A stretch of 64,000 nucleotides of DNA from Bacilli bacterium (GCA_017502465.1 JAFVUY010000012.1:1-64000); one strand, 5' to 3'. Positions 26,059 to 36,000 are shown, counted from the first letter of the stretch. Made by a program: numbers and translations. Notes: a model not told the origin generated them from the letters alone.

Positions 26059-27225
26059 ATGAAAAGAAAAGCATTAATCGCAGCATCAATTGGAGTTATG
26101 GCTTTAACTCTTGTTGGCACAGTTGCTTTTGGCGGTGAACGTAATCTTATTCGTCACGAAGCTGCTGATAGTTATTCTTTAACAGTCACTCCAGCTGATG
26201 TTGATGTTCTTTCTAATGAAAAATCCACAGTTGAAACTAGCTATGGCTCACTTATCACATTTGGTCACACAAATATTGGTATCGATGGTAGCAAGAGCAA
26301 CTTCACATTAACAGAAGGAACACTTTTTAATTACGACGATTTAGAAGCCAATCCTAACGGAGGCGCCTTAAGTGGTTTAACTTCCATTACAGTTGATATC
26401 GTCGAAGGTAGCTTAACCTTATCTTATGGTTGGGAAACCGGTGTTTGGAGCGAAGATACAACCGCATTAACAGATAATGTTGCATGTGATTTATCTGATT
26501 TACATCCAAACTATTTTAAACTCTCTGGCTCTGCCACATTCTCAACAATCTCTGTTTCATACACATGTACAAGAGGTGAAGAACCAGTTGATAACACTAT
26601 GACAGTTTATTTTAGAGCTCCTGAAAGTTGGGCTAATGCTAACTTATATTGTTGGGGAGAAGGAACTAACAATTGGGAAAAAGCATGGCCAGGTACAGCG
26701 ATGACTAAGGATGAACTTACAGGACTTTGGTATCACACTTATGATACAACACTTTATACAAACGTTATTTTTAATAACGGTAGCGAACAATCCGCAAATT
26801 TAGAGTCTCCAACAGATGAAAATTTAGATTGCTATGTTTGGGACAATGGATGGTATAACGAAGATACTACTGAAATGCCTCCATATATCGACCCAACAGC
26901 TTATGATTTATTCCTTATACCAAATAGCAATTGGAAAGTTGACAATGCTAGATTTGCAGCTTATTTCTTTGGAAGCAAAGGTAACACATGGGTCTCTTTA
27001 GAAGACGTTGACAGCGATGGCATTTATGAATGTGTTAAACCAAGCGGCTATGAAAATGTTATTTTCTGCCGTATGAATCCAGGAAATCAAACCAATAGTT
27101 GGGATACAAAATGGAATCAAACTGAAGATTTAACTATTCCTACAAATGGCAACAACCTTTATACTGTTAAAGATGACACATGGGATAAAGGCGGCGGTAC
27201 CTGGAGTACTCACGTATTCGGCTAA
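26059..27225 (+). CDS. Secreted non-catalytic starch-binding protein with CBM26 module
   Basis: A 388-residue exported protein. A signal peptide ends around AFG-GE. A beta-rich N-terminal domain covers about 38-175. A family 26 starch-binding module lies at about 181-270 (YFRAPESWANANLYCW, AWPGTAM, GLWYHTYDTT, VIFNNG), with the aromatic residues expected to stack on glucan. A second Trp-rich module at about 280-385 (FAAYFFGSKGNTWVSL, SWDTKWNQT, PTNGNN) recurs in two neighbours. No hydrolase domain is present, so it probably captures starch or shuttles glucan to the amylases encoded next. AAAGGA precedes the ATG. Confidence 0.82.
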   Translation: MKRKALIAASIGVMALTLVGTVAFGGERNLIRHEAADSYSLTVTPADVDVLSNEKSTVETSYGSLITFGHTNIGIDGSKSNFTLTEGTLFNYDDLEANPNGGALSGLTSITVDIVEGSLTLSYGWETGVWSEDTTALTDNVACDLSDLHPNYFKLSGSATFSTISVSYTCTRGEEPVDNTMTVYFRAPESWANANLYCWGEGTNNWEKAWPGTAMTKDELTGLWYHTYDTTLYTNVIFNNGSEQSANLESPTDENLDCYVWDNGWYNEDTTEMPPYIDPTAYDLFLIPNSNWKVDNARFAAYFFGSKGNTWVSLEDVDSDGIYECVKPSGYENVIFCRMNPGNQTNSWDTKWNQTEDLTIPTNGNNLYTVKDDTWDKGGGTWSTHVFG

Positions 27226-27241
27226 GCAAAACCAAAAACCA

Positions 27242-27267
27242 AAGACCGGGCAACCGGTCTTTTTTTA
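27242..27267 (+). terminator. Strong terminator after the CBM26 gene
   Basis: AAGACCGG stem with a GCAA tetraloop (27250-27253), CCGGTCTT, then a T run. Confidence 0.9.
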
Positions 27268-27277
27268 TTGTTTACTG

Positions 27278-27306
27278 TTGTAAAAAATAAAAAACTATTT
27301 TACTAT
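27278..27306 (+). promoter_or_regulatory. Probable promoter of the starch-use operon
   Basis: TTGTAA (27278-27283), 17-nt spacer, TACTAT (27301-27306), ahead of a strong GAGGAGG site. Confidence 0.4.
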
Positions 27307-27329
27307 AGTAAAAGAGGAGGAACTTTCCT

Positions 27330-29846
27330 ATGAAAAAATCATTAGCAATGAGTTTTATATTGCTTTCTTTGGTTTTAAGTGGATGTGGTGGAAAAGGTAA
27401 TACCGATCCATCTGATTCAACAAGCGAATTTGAATCCAATGAATCAATTAGCGATAGCCAAGAAAGTGAATCAGAAACAGAAGAAAGTATTTCTATTGAT
27501 GGCGTTGATGATTATGAAAAATGGATCGATTCTTGGTCTGAACCAGGACATTTATATGTTCACTATAAAAGACCATTCGCATCCGATGATGAATATGACA
27601 AATACGCTGTATGGATTTGGCCAAATGCACCTTTAGATTTAGAAGGTTCTTTATGGGGTGCAAGTGACCCAAATGTCCAAAATAAATTTTACGAAATGTC
27701 TACTAGCTGGATGACAAATATCGGTGGTAAAGGCATTGATAAAGATAATTACGGTAAAGTTTTAGATATTGATTTATCAAGAACTGATATCGTTGGTGGA
27801 GAATCTAATAAACCAGTATCTTTCGAAGGTTCTACAAGAGTTGGATTCTTAATCGTTGACCAAACATCTATGGGCGGTGGATCTCACTGGGTTAGTGATG
27901 GCGGCTCTAACATGTATATCAATGATTTCCAATCTCATTGGAGAAAAACAGGCGCTATGCACATTTTCTGCACTCAAGGTAGTGTTTATAATTACACCTT
28001 TGAATCTGGTGAAGAACCACCATTAAACCCAACAGTTACCGACACCACAGGTGAATATCGTTCAGAAACTAATGTTGATAGTTCTAAAGATATTCCAGGT
28101 GTTAATAAAACAAGTGAAAAATTTAAAGAAGTAGGTGTTGGCTATCAAATCTTTGTTGCCTCTTATAGAGATTCTAATGGAGATGGATTAGGTGATCTTA
28201 GAGGTGTTATCGATTCTCTTGATGAATTACAAGAATTAGGCATTGAAGCACTTTGGCTTACGCCTGTTCAAGAAAGCGAATCATATCACGCTTATGATAC
28301 AGTTGATTATTTCTCTATCGATAAGAGATTTGGTACTGAAAATGATTACCGCGAACTTATGTTCGAAGCCCATAAACGCGGTATGACTGTCTTAATGGAC
28401 TTAGTCTTAAATCATACATCACTTAATAATGTTTGGTTTAAGAAGAGCCAAAGCGCAGTTGTTGAATTAGACGCGAATGGCAAAGAAATTGAATACCGTA
28501 ACTTATATCACTGGAAATTAGCAGGTGATAAAGTTAAAAAATATCAAAATGGTACATGGGTTGACGTTAATGTCGAAGACCATGGTGATTGGTATAGAGA
28601 TGGCGAATCTAGTTACTATTATTATGGTAAATTCGGCTCATCTATGCCTGAACTTAACTATGACTGTCAATTAACCCGTGATTTAGTCAAACAATTAGCC
28701 CTTTATTGGTTAGGATTTGGCTTAGATGGATTTAGATTAGACGCAGTCAAACATATCTATATGAGAGACGAAGTAGATTCAATCGGTAGCGATAGAATTG
28801 TTGTTGATACAGGCGAAAAGACATCTTACGATCCAGAAATGAGAGAATATGTCACAAAAGCATTTGATTATTCTAGTGACATTACTAAAAACTTAAACTT
28901 CTGGAAAGACTTCGCTAACGGAATTAAAGCTATCTATCCAAATGCTTTCTTAGTTGGCGAAAACTTTGATGGTTATGGAATGCGTATAGCACCTTATTAT
29001 CAAGCTCTTGATTCTCAATTTGATTTCTCACTTTATTATCATATTGAAGAAACAGCTTATAGCACTAAAGGGGTAGCCTCTACTGCATTAGGTAGCCAAC
29101 AAAATTCTGAAACCGTTACTCCATATTCCACAACTACAGAAAATGATATTTGGGAAAATGGACAAGTTGCTTATAAACTTCCTGGTGGAGGTAGAAGTGA
29201 TTTTATTAACAGTGCTTTCACATCTAACCACGATATTGCTAGAGCAATTAACCACGTTAATAACAATAAAGTAACAATCACAGGTACAAGCGAAGAAGTT
29301 AATAGAGCAAAAGTTGCGGCAGCTATTACTATCCTTAATCCTGGTGTTAGCTGGATTTATTATGGTGATGAACTTGGTATGTCCTCTAATACAGAAATGC
29401 ATGAACCTCTCTACACATATGAAAATAATATCGATTTATGGTATAGACAACCATATAAGTGGGGAGATGAATCTTATACAACTGACTATCAATTCAATGG
29501 TTATAAAGTTGAATGGGATTCTTATAACAAAAACATCAAATCTCTTGCTGAACAAAAAGAAAAAGATGATGACGGAGATATGTATGATGTTTATAAACAA
29601 TTAATTGCTATTAAAAATAAATATGGTAAAAACGCGAAATACACAGGCGTATATTTAAATAGCAACTTAAGTGTTTATCACTTTAAAGTTACTTCCGATG
29701 CTGGAAACTTTGAAATTTATATCCATACTGGAAATAACAACAAAAACAACTTTAGTGTCAATACATCAGGCGAATGCTGGTTTGTTAATAATAATGGTAA
29801 CACATCATCATTAACACCTTATGGTGTATTCGTTAAGAAAATATAG
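27330..29846 (+). CDS. GH13 alpha-amylase-family lipoprotein
   Basis: An 838-residue surface lipoprotein: lipobox LSGC (Cys19) and a Ser/Glu linker to about 55. Residues about 65-225 form a domain like the pullulanase-type modules that bind alpha-glucans (LYVHYKRP, AVWIWPNAPL). The GH13 barrel starts near 268 (YQIFVASYRDSNGDGLGDL). Catalytic residues are D471 (GFRLDAVKH), E544 (VGENFDG) and D635 (SNHD). LDLVLNHTS-type region I is intact. It should cleave alpha-1,4 bonds outside the cell, as amylase or neopullulanase. A C-terminal beta domain ends the protein. Downstream genes to 35882 follow closely, so it heads an operon. Confidence 0.9.
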   Translation: MKKSLAMSFILLSLVLSGCGGKGNTDPSDSTSEFESNESISDSQESESETEESISIDGVDDYEKWIDSWSEPGHLYVHYKRPFASDDEYDKYAVWIWPNAPLDLEGSLWGASDPNVQNKFYEMSTSWMTNIGGKGIDKDNYGKVLDIDLSRTDIVGGESNKPVSFEGSTRVGFLIVDQTSMGGGSHWVSDGGSNMYINDFQSHWRKTGAMHIFCTQGSVYNYTFESGEEPPLNPTVTDTTGEYRSETNVDSSKDIPGVNKTSEKFKEVGVGYQIFVASYRDSNGDGLGDLRGVIDSLDELQELGIEALWLTPVQESESYHAYDTVDYFSIDKRFGTENDYRELMFEAHKRGMTVLMDLVLNHTSLNNVWFKKSQSAVVELDANGKEIEYRNLYHWKLAGDKVKKYQNGTWVDVNVEDHGDWYRDGESSYYYYGKFGSSMPELNYDCQLTRDLVKQLALYWLGFGLDGFRLDAVKHIYMRDEVDSIGSDRIVVDTGEKTSYDPEMREYVTKAFDYSSDITKNLNFWKDFANGIKAIYPNAFLVGENFDGYGMRIAPYYQALDSQFDFSLYYHIEETAYSTKGVASTALGSQQNSETVTPYSTTTENDIWENGQVAYKLPGGGRSDFINSAFTSNHDIARAINHVNNNKVTITGTSEEVNRAKVAAAITILNPGVSWIYYGDELGMSSNTEMHEPLYTYENNIDLWYRQPYKWGDESYTTDYQFNGYKVEWDSYNKNIKSLAEQKEKDDDGDMYDVYKQLIAIKNKYGKNAKYTGVYLNSNLSVYHFKVTSDAGNFEIYIHTGNNNKNNFSVNTSGECWFVNNNGNTSSLTPYGVFVKKI

Positions 29847-29859
29847 GAGGTAGAGAAAT

Positions 29860-30879
29860 ATGAAAAAGATTATTCCTTTATTCTTAGCTTGTGGCTTATT
29901 AGTTTCTCTTCCTTTTGCCTCAAAAGGCGAAGAAACAAATGTCGCTAACGCATCAAGCGATTTAGTTTCTACATATCTTGTATTAACTGAAAACGGTTTA
30001 TATAACGGAGAAGTTGGACAAGATTATTCCGAATTGTTCTTAGAAAACACAATTAAATACGAAGCAGAAGCTGGTAGTGAATTACCTGGTAAAGATGTAG
30101 TCACTAACACTGTTAAAGGTGTTACCTTCAATGGTTGGATTAACTATACAGGTGAAGGTGTTCCTACAGGATATGTGACAGTTCCAAATAAAGATAATAC
30201 AATTCTTTATGCTTCTTGGGTTCATGATGGCTCATCCACCCCTGATATCCCAGGAGGCGGAGATGATGAAGAAAACACGATGAGAGTGTATTTCAAAGCT
30301 CCTGATGGCTTCGGTGACGCGAACATCTATTATTGGAGTTCTGGTGAAAATCCAGTTGAATGGCCTGGAGTAAAAATGAATTTAGACTCCGAACTTAATC
30401 TTTGGTATTACGATTATGATACAACTCGTTATCCAAACGTCATCTTCAATAATGGCACTGATCAAACAAAAGATTTAGCTTCACCAACTGATTCTAATAG
30501 TGATTGCTACGTTTGGGAAAATGGCTGGTATAACGAAGATACAGAAGAAGTTCCACCAGTCATTGACGCAACACAATTCGATTATTATTTAGTTCCTAAT
30601 GATTGGAGAACCGCAAACGCATGGTTCTCTGCTTGGGTTTGGGGAGCAACTGAAGGAACATGGGTTGAATTAACAAAAATTGATTCTAACTTATATGGAT
30701 TTAATGTTCCACAAGGAACAACTAATCTCATTTTCGTTAGAAACAATCCATCCAATACAACATTGAGTTGGGATGATGTTTGGAATCAAACAGCGGACCT
30801 CGCTCTTCCAACAAATGGCGCTAATTGCTACACAATTACTGGATGGGAGCCAACTGACGGAAGTTGGTCAACTCGATAA
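29860..30879 (+). CDS. Secreted CBM26 starch-binding protein
   Basis: A 339-residue exported protein without a lipobox. After the signal peptide comes an InlB-like domain (about 38-125; VTFNGWINYTG, ILYASW). A CBM26 module lies at about 143-227 (VYFKAPDGFGDANIYYW, EWPGVKM, LWYYDYDTTRYPNVIFNNG), and the shared C-terminal Trp-rich module at about 239-337 (NAWFSAWVWGATEGTWVEL, SWDDVWNQT). No catalytic domain is present. It starts 13 nt after the amylase gene with AGGAGG, so it is made with the amylase and probably presents starch to it. Confidence 0.83.
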   Translation: MKKIIPLFLACGLLVSLPFASKGEETNVANASSDLVSTYLVLTENGLYNGEVGQDYSELFLENTIKYEAEAGSELPGKDVVTNTVKGVTFNGWINYTGEGVPTGYVTVPNKDNTILYASWVHDGSSTPDIPGGGDDEENTMRVYFKAPDGFGDANIYYWSSGENPVEWPGVKMNLDSELNLWYYDYDTTRYPNVIFNNGTDQTKDLASPTDSNSDCYVWENGWYNEDTEEVPPVIDATQFDYYLVPNDWRTANAWFSAWVWGATEGTWVELTKIDSNLYGFNVPQGTTNLIFVRNNPSNTTLSWDDVWNQTADLALPTNGANCYTITGWEPTDGSWSTR

Positions 30880-30890
30880 AAAGTTTTATA

Positions 30891-30911
30891 GGGAGAATTC
30901 ATTCTCCCTTT
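30891..30911 (+). terminator. Weak terminator or attenuating hairpin
   Basis: GGGAGAA (30891-30897) with TTCTCCC (30902-30908), but only TTT follows, so partial read-through into the next gene is likely. Confidence 0.5.
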
Positions 30912-30979
30912 AAGCGTTTATATAACGTGCATAAAATAAGCAAATTATTGCTAGAAAGGAAACATAAAACGAATTAATT

Positions 30980-32338
30980 ATGAAGAAATTATCAAAATTA
31001 TTCATGTTAGTTTTTCTTGGGTTAACACTCGGATTAGGCTCCTGTGGTGGCTCTAGTAGTGAATCTCTTCCTGATGGTAGTGAATCTCAACCAAACACTA
31101 GTGAATCTCAACCAAATACAAGTGAATCAGATCCAAGCCAAGTTGAAACTAGCGTCACAAGTTATCTCGTTTTAGGTGAAGGTGGTCTCTATAATGGAGA
31201 ACCTGGAGAAACTATTAGCAACCTTTACCTAGAGAATACTGTTCGTTTTGAAGCTGAACCTGGAACAAAACTTCCAGATTCAACTGCAATTACTCATTCT
31301 AACGGATTATATTTCCATAGATGGGTAAGAATTGATGGCCATGGTCACGAAACTAGAGTAAACGTTGTTCCAGAATCTGATAATAACGTTTATTACGCAG
31401 TTTTTGGAACAGAACAAGCAGGCGTCGAAATGAGAGTTTACTTAAAAGCTCCTGAAGGCTGGACTAAGGCAAATATTTATATTTGGACTAAGACTGGTAG
31501 CGCAATGCAAGCATGGCCTGGTGTCGCAATGAGCAAAGACACAACATTAGGTTTATGGTATTACGACTATGACACAACTCTTTATCCAAACGTTATCTTT
31601 AATAACGGAAGTGAACAATCAGAAGATTTAACTTCACCAAAGAGCGACTCTGCTGATTGCTACGTTTGGAGCAATGGTTGGTATAACGAAGATACTACTG
31701 AACTCCCCTATGGCGGAGGCGAACCACCAAAACCAGGTGAAACAATGAGAGTTTATCTTAACGCTCCTACATGGACTGATGCCTACATTTATATGTGGAC
31801 CAATACACAAGTTGCACATACTCAATGGCCTGGCACATCTATGAGCAAAGACACTGGTACTGGCTTATGGTATTACGACTATGACACAACTTATTATCCA
31901 AATGTCATATTCAACAATGGCAACGCCCAAACAGCAGACCTTAAATCACCAACAAGTGATACTGCTGACTGCTACCACTTAGAATATAGAATTTGGTATA
32001 ACGATACAGATGTTCCTGAAGAACCAGAACCAACCGATGGTACATTATATTTTGTTCCAGAATTATGGAATAGCGATGGTGCTTGGTTTGCTATCTGGTG
32101 CTGGGGAGCAGGCGATCAATGGGTAGATTTAACAAAAATTAATGACAATCTCTATTCATATGATTTACCTGTAGGTACAACTGGTTTCCTCTTTGTTAGA
32201 TTAGATCCAAAATATAACGCACCTTCATGGGACGGAAAATGGAATCAAACAGGTGACTTAACACCTCCAACAAATGGAAACAATTGTTACACAATGACAT
32301 CAATGGATGCTGGCGTTTGGTCAGTTTATAACGGATAA
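30980..32338 (+). CDS. Starch-binding lipoprotein with two CBM26 modules
   Basis: A 452-residue lipoprotein (LGSC, Cys22) with a short tandem linker (SESQPNT repeated). An InlB-like domain (about 55-145) precedes two CBM26 modules at about 150-238 and 254-342, highly alike (VYLKAPEGW and VYLNAPTW; LWYYDYDTT in both). The shared Trp-rich module lies at about 354-450 (SWDGKWNQT). Two modules give avidity for starch. The best ribosome-binding site (AGAAAGGA, 30953-30960) is 19 nt from the ATG; an in-frame stop just upstream rules out an earlier start, so translation may be weak or need folding of the spacer. Confidence 0.83.
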   Translation: MKKLSKLFMLVFLGLTLGLGSCGGSSSESLPDGSESQPNTSESQPNTSESDPSQVETSVTSYLVLGEGGLYNGEPGETISNLYLENTVRFEAEPGTKLPDSTAITHSNGLYFHRWVRIDGHGHETRVNVVPESDNNVYYAVFGTEQAGVEMRVYLKAPEGWTKANIYIWTKTGSAMQAWPGVAMSKDTTLGLWYYDYDTTLYPNVIFNNGSEQSEDLTSPKSDSADCYVWSNGWYNEDTTELPYGGGEPPKPGETMRVYLNAPTWTDAYIYMWTNTQVAHTQWPGTSMSKDTGTGLWYYDYDTTYYPNVIFNNGNAQTADLKSPTSDTADCYHLEYRIWYNDTDVPEEPEPTDGTLYFVPELWNSDGAWFAIWCWGAGDQWVDLTKINDNLYSYDLPVGTTGFLFVRLDPKYNAPSWDGKWNQTGDLTPPTNGNNCYTMTSMDAGVWSVYNG

Positions 32339-32355
32339 GAAAGGAGAAAAACATT

Positions 32356-35300
32356 ATGAGAAAAATTACAAAATTATTATCATTTCTTTCCCTTTCTTTA
32401 GCCTTTGGTTTAGTAATCGATGCTTCAGTTAACAACGTTCCAAGTGAAGAAGCAGTTGTTCACGTTGATAACATCGCTTATGACACACCTAAAGAAAAGG
32501 CATTAGATAACCCAGATGGTTATCGTGAATTAGGCGTTGAAAAAGAAGCTGTAACTTCCACAGAATTCGTTACAATTCATTATCATAATGATGACGGACT
32601 TAACGTTAAACGTCGTTATTATGTCTGGATTACAGGCGTTAATGGTGTTGAAGTAGTTCCAGACGAAATCAGCGCTGACGGACAAGATATGGTCCTCACT
32701 CTTGATTTTAAAGCTGATTGGCCAGCTTTCTTAAATCAACCAGAATTAAAATTTATTATCAAATTCGCCAATACATGGTCTGGACAATCTGAAGACTTAA
32801 CTATCGATTACAGCGTTCATAGACCTGATAGCGAAGGCAGAGTTGAAGTTTGGTGTGTTCCTGGAGAAGGCGCAGGTGTTGATATCTTCGCTACAGAAGC
32901 AGAAACCAAATTCGACAAAGTCGAAACCGCAAAATTCTTAACATATAAAACTATCGAATGCGTCGCAACCGCTAAGCCAGAAAGATATGAATTATATGCT
33001 TTTGATACAACATATATTAGACAAAACCCAACTCTTCAAGCTAAAGATAAACCAAATCGTTTATTTAAATCTGGAGTTCCTAATGGACACTTCCGTGAAG
33101 ATGGAAAATATGTCTTCTATATCAATTTCAATTATTTAGCAAAAATTAATGTTAGATACGTTATTGAAACAGTTTTTGAATCTAACCCAGGTAAAATCCA
33201 AGTTAGAACAGCAACTTTTGAAAATTTCTATTTAACTGAAAGATTTAATGCTCTTTACAATTATGAAGGCAATGATTTAGGTATTAATTATTCTAAAGAA
33301 CAAACAACCTTCAAATTATGGGCTCCTACAGCAGGTAACGTTGAACTTAACGTTTATTCTGTTGGCACACCTGCCTCATTAGGTGGAGATGATTCTTGCA
33401 TCTTCTATTCAATGTATTTCACTAAAGGTGGTATTTGGGAAGTCACAGTTAAAGGCGATTTAAACGGAAAATACGTTACCTATACAGTCGATAATACATT
33501 AGGTAGCTCTGAAGTTATCGATCCATACGCAAAAGCGTGTGGTATTAATGGATTACGCGCTCTTGTTTGTGATTTTGAAACAACAAACCCAGAAAATTGG
33601 GACAGCGTTCCTGAAGTTTGGGACCAACAAGAAGGATACGATATCACTTCCCCAAAACAATTAAGCGTTTATGAAATTCATATTCGTGATTTAACAATGG
33701 ATGAAACCTGGACTGGTGAATCTCCAAGAGGTACATATAAAGCCTTTGCAGAAGCAGGTACAACATACACTGACACTGTCAGTGGTAAAACTGTTACAAC
33801 AGGTTTTGATCATATTAAAGAATTAGGTGTCTCCGCTATTCAAATTATCCCAATCTTTGATAACGATAATAATGAAGCGGAAATGACATTTAACTGGGGT
33901 TATAACCCAACAAACTATAACTGTCTTGAAGGTGGTTATTCAACAAACCCACATGATGGTTATGCTCGTATTAGAGAATTCAAAGAACTCGTTTATAACT
34001 ACGCAACAAATGGTAATCACACTCGTGTTATTATGGACGTTGTTTATAACCATGTTAGCTCCGCTGCTAACTCTAATTTCACAAAAATCATGCCAAAATA
34101 TTATTTCCGTTATGACAAAGACTGGAATTATATGGCTGGTAGTGGTTGTGCTAACGAAGTTAGAACTGAAGCACCTATGATGTCTAAATTCATCGTTGAT
34201 AGTGTTCTTTGGTGGGCTAGCGAATACAAAATTAAAGGTTTCAGATTTGACTTAATGGGTCTTATCGATACCGAAACAATGAGAAAAGTTAAAGACGCTC
34301 TTTATGAATATGACCCAGATATCGTTACCTGGGGTGAAGGATGGGGCGGATACGCTGGTTACGGCGGTATTAACAACAACTTCACACAAACTCATGGTAC
34401 ATTCACTTGGAATGTCTTAAATGAACTTTATCCAACTGAAGAATCTAAAGGTCATTTAGCAGCCTTTAACGACGCAGGACGTAACACTGTTAGAGGTGGT
34501 AACGACCAAGGATTTGGCACTAATAATCCATATCCAGGTTGGGGCTTTATTGCTCAAGGTTCTAACGATGTTGGAACAAAAGCAAGCTCTGTTGGTGCAA
34601 TGATGAGAGGTACATTCACTTGGAACCAAGACTTAACAAGTCTCGATGGTGCTAACCCTGATCAACTCGTCTCATATGTAAGCTGTCACGATAACTACAC
34701 ATTGTTTGACCAATTAAACTACACTCTTGCTGATTATGCAGCATTAGGCGGTAACACAAGTTGCCCTCCAGCATCAAGCGAACCTAACATTATGGATGTC
34801 GCAAATGCTGTCGTCGCAGCCCAATCTACCACAATGTTTGCTAACTCCATTGCATTTATGCAAGGTGGTGAAGAAATTTTAAGAACAAAATCTCAACCAT
34901 TAGAGCTTTATGATGATAAATCACATAATTCACAAAGCACAGTTAGACCATATCCTGATTATCCTTCATATATTGATCCAAATAATGAAGAAGAATTAGC
35001 AAAATACCCAGAAGGACAAGTCGTTTCTACAGGTGATGTTTGGATGTTTGGAAAGATTATTTCTCATAACTCTTATAACTCTTTAGATATTACAAACTCC
35101 TTCAAATGGGATAGAAAAATCTCCGTTACTCAAAATGGCAACCGTTATGATACAAGCGATGTCAGTAATAAATTCAAACAAATGATCGCTGAACATAAAA
35201 ACGTTGCAAAATTTGGAGTTAACGAAAATACAAATACAAGTAATATTTCAGTTTGGAACGCAAGTAGTGGTTCTACCCTCTTAGCTATGGCAATTGGAGA

Positions 35301-35466
35301 ATATCGCATCTTCTTTGCAGGACGTGAAGGTGGAAGCGCTTCATTCCAAGGCGGTAACTTAGCTCAATTAGTATTCTCTTCAACACTTAATGGAAGTAGC
35401 ACCGCTAAAGTGACATCAACATCTATTACAGTTCCAAAATACACATTCCTTGTTTATAAGGTTTAA
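32356..35466 (+). CDS. pulA: Secreted type I pullulanase (GH13)
   Basis: A 1036-residue secreted debranching enzyme that cuts alpha-1,6 bonds in pullulan, amylopectin and limit dextrins. A signal peptide is followed by N-terminal beta domains (about 50-310). YNYEGNDLG near 312 and a CBM48-like domain (LWAPTAGNVELNVYS) precede the barrel. The pullulanase motif FNWGYNPTNYN is present. Catalytic residues are D632 (GFRFDLMG), E661 (WGEGWGG) and D779 (SCHDNY). No lipobox or anchor is seen, so it is released or held by binding to starch. AAGGAG precedes the ATG, and the gene directly follows the double-CBM26 gene. Confidence 0.92.
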   Translation: MRKITKLLSFLSLSLAFGLVIDASVNNVPSEEAVVHVDNIAYDTPKEKALDNPDGYRELGVEKEAVTSTEFVTIHYHNDDGLNVKRRYYVWITGVNGVEVVPDEISADGQDMVLTLDFKADWPAFLNQPELKFIIKFANTWSGQSEDLTIDYSVHRPDSEGRVEVWCVPGEGAGVDIFATEAETKFDKVETAKFLTYKTIECVATAKPERYELYAFDTTYIRQNPTLQAKDKPNRLFKSGVPNGHFREDGKYVFYINFNYLAKINVRYVIETVFESNPGKIQVRTATFENFYLTERFNALYNYEGNDLGINYSKEQTTFKLWAPTAGNVELNVYSVGTPASLGGDDSCIFYSMYFTKGGIWEVTVKGDLNGKYVTYTVDNTLGSSEVIDPYAKACGINGLRALVCDFETTNPENWDSVPEVWDQQEGYDITSPKQLSVYEIHIRDLTMDETWTGESPRGTYKAFAEAGTTYTDTVSGKTVTTGFDHIKELGVSAIQIIPIFDNDNNEAEMTFNWGYNPTNYNCLEGGYSTNPHDGYARIREFKELVYNYATNGNHTRVIMDVVYNHVSSAANSNFTKIMPKYYFRYDKDWNYMAGSGCANEVRTEAPMMSKFIVDSVLWWASEYKIKGFRFDLMGLIDTETMRKVKDALYEYDPDIVTWGEGWGGYAGYGGINNNFTQTHGTFTWNVLNELYPTEESKGHLAAFNDAGRNTVRGGNDQGFGTNNPYPGWGFIAQGSNDVGTKASSVGAMMRGTFTWNQDLTSLDGANPDQLVSYVSCHDNYTLFDQLNYTLADYAALGGNTSCPPASSEPNIMDVANAVVAAQSTTMFANSIAFMQGGEEILRTKSQPLELYDDKSHNSQSTVRPYPDYPSYIDPNNEEELAKYPEGQVVSTGDVWMFGKIISHNSYNSLDITNSFKWDRKISVTQNGNRYDTSDVSNKFKQMIAEHKNVAKFGVNENTNTSNISVWNASSGSTLLAMAIGEYRIFFAGREGGSASFQGGNLAQLVFSSTLNGSSTAKVTSTSITVPKYTFLVYKV

Positions 35467-35480
35467 TGGAGGAAATTAAA

Positions 35481-35882
35481 ATGAAAAAGATCTTATTATT
35501 ATCATTCCTTCTTTTAAGTCTTGGACTAACTAGTTGTGGTCAAAGTAATACAGGTTCACAGAGTGAATCCGAAAGTCAAAGCGAATTAACCGAAGACGAT
35601 AAAACAGTCTATGTTTCCTTTTATGCTGATTACAATAGAGTTGATTTAGCGAACCCACTTTTAGGATTTATGTGGTATCCTGGCGAACTCATTCCAGTTG
35701 AGATGGTTCCTGACCTCAGCGATGTCGAGGCTCCAAGTGGTTATCCAGAATTTGCTGGATGGTCTACACACACCCTTATCGACGATCTAAATGACCTTTG
35801 GGATTTTAGTGAAGATAGGATTCCACATGGAATTCATTCCATTGATTTCTTTGGAATTTGGTTCGCGGAAGGCGAAATTTAA
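35481..35882 (+). CDS. Small lipoprotein with InlB-like repeat
   Basis: 133 residues from the ATG at 35481; GGAGGAAAT (from 35468) is its ribosome-binding site, so an overlapping upstream ATG at 35466 is rejected. Lipobox LTSC (Cys19), a short Ser/Glu linker, and one Listeria-Bacteroides (InlB B-repeat) type domain (VYVSFYADYN, EFAGWSTH, FGIWF). It ends the starch operon. A binding or spacer role on the surface is plausible but unproven. Confidence 0.78.
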   Translation: MKKILLLSFLLLSLGLTSCGQSNTGSQSESESQSELTEDDKTVYVSFYADYNRVDLANPLLGFMWYPGELIPVEMVPDLSDVEAPSGYPEFAGWSTHTLIDDLNDLWDFSEDRIPHGIHSIDFFGIWFAEGEI

Positions 35883-35903
35883 TTAAATTATTTAAATAAT
35901 TTA

Positions 35904-35928
35904 AGAGAGGGGCAACCCTCTCTTTTTT
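35904..35928 (+). terminator. Strong terminator of the starch-use operon
   Basis: AGAGAGGG, GCAA tetraloop (35912-35915), CCCTCTCT, T run. Confidence 0.92.
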
Positions 35929-35950
35929 CATATTTTATTTATAATAAAAC

Positions 35951-35979
35951 TTGCAATAGAAGGTCTAATTAGTTTTAAT
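35951..35979 (+). promoter_or_regulatory. Promoter of the 36.0-kb membrane protein gene
   Basis: TTGCAA (35951-35956), 17-nt spacer, TTTAAT (35974-35979): the same hexamers and spacing as the malQ promoter at 52192. Confidence 0.55.
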
Positions 35980-36000
35980 ATTACAAAAGGAGGAAAGAGA

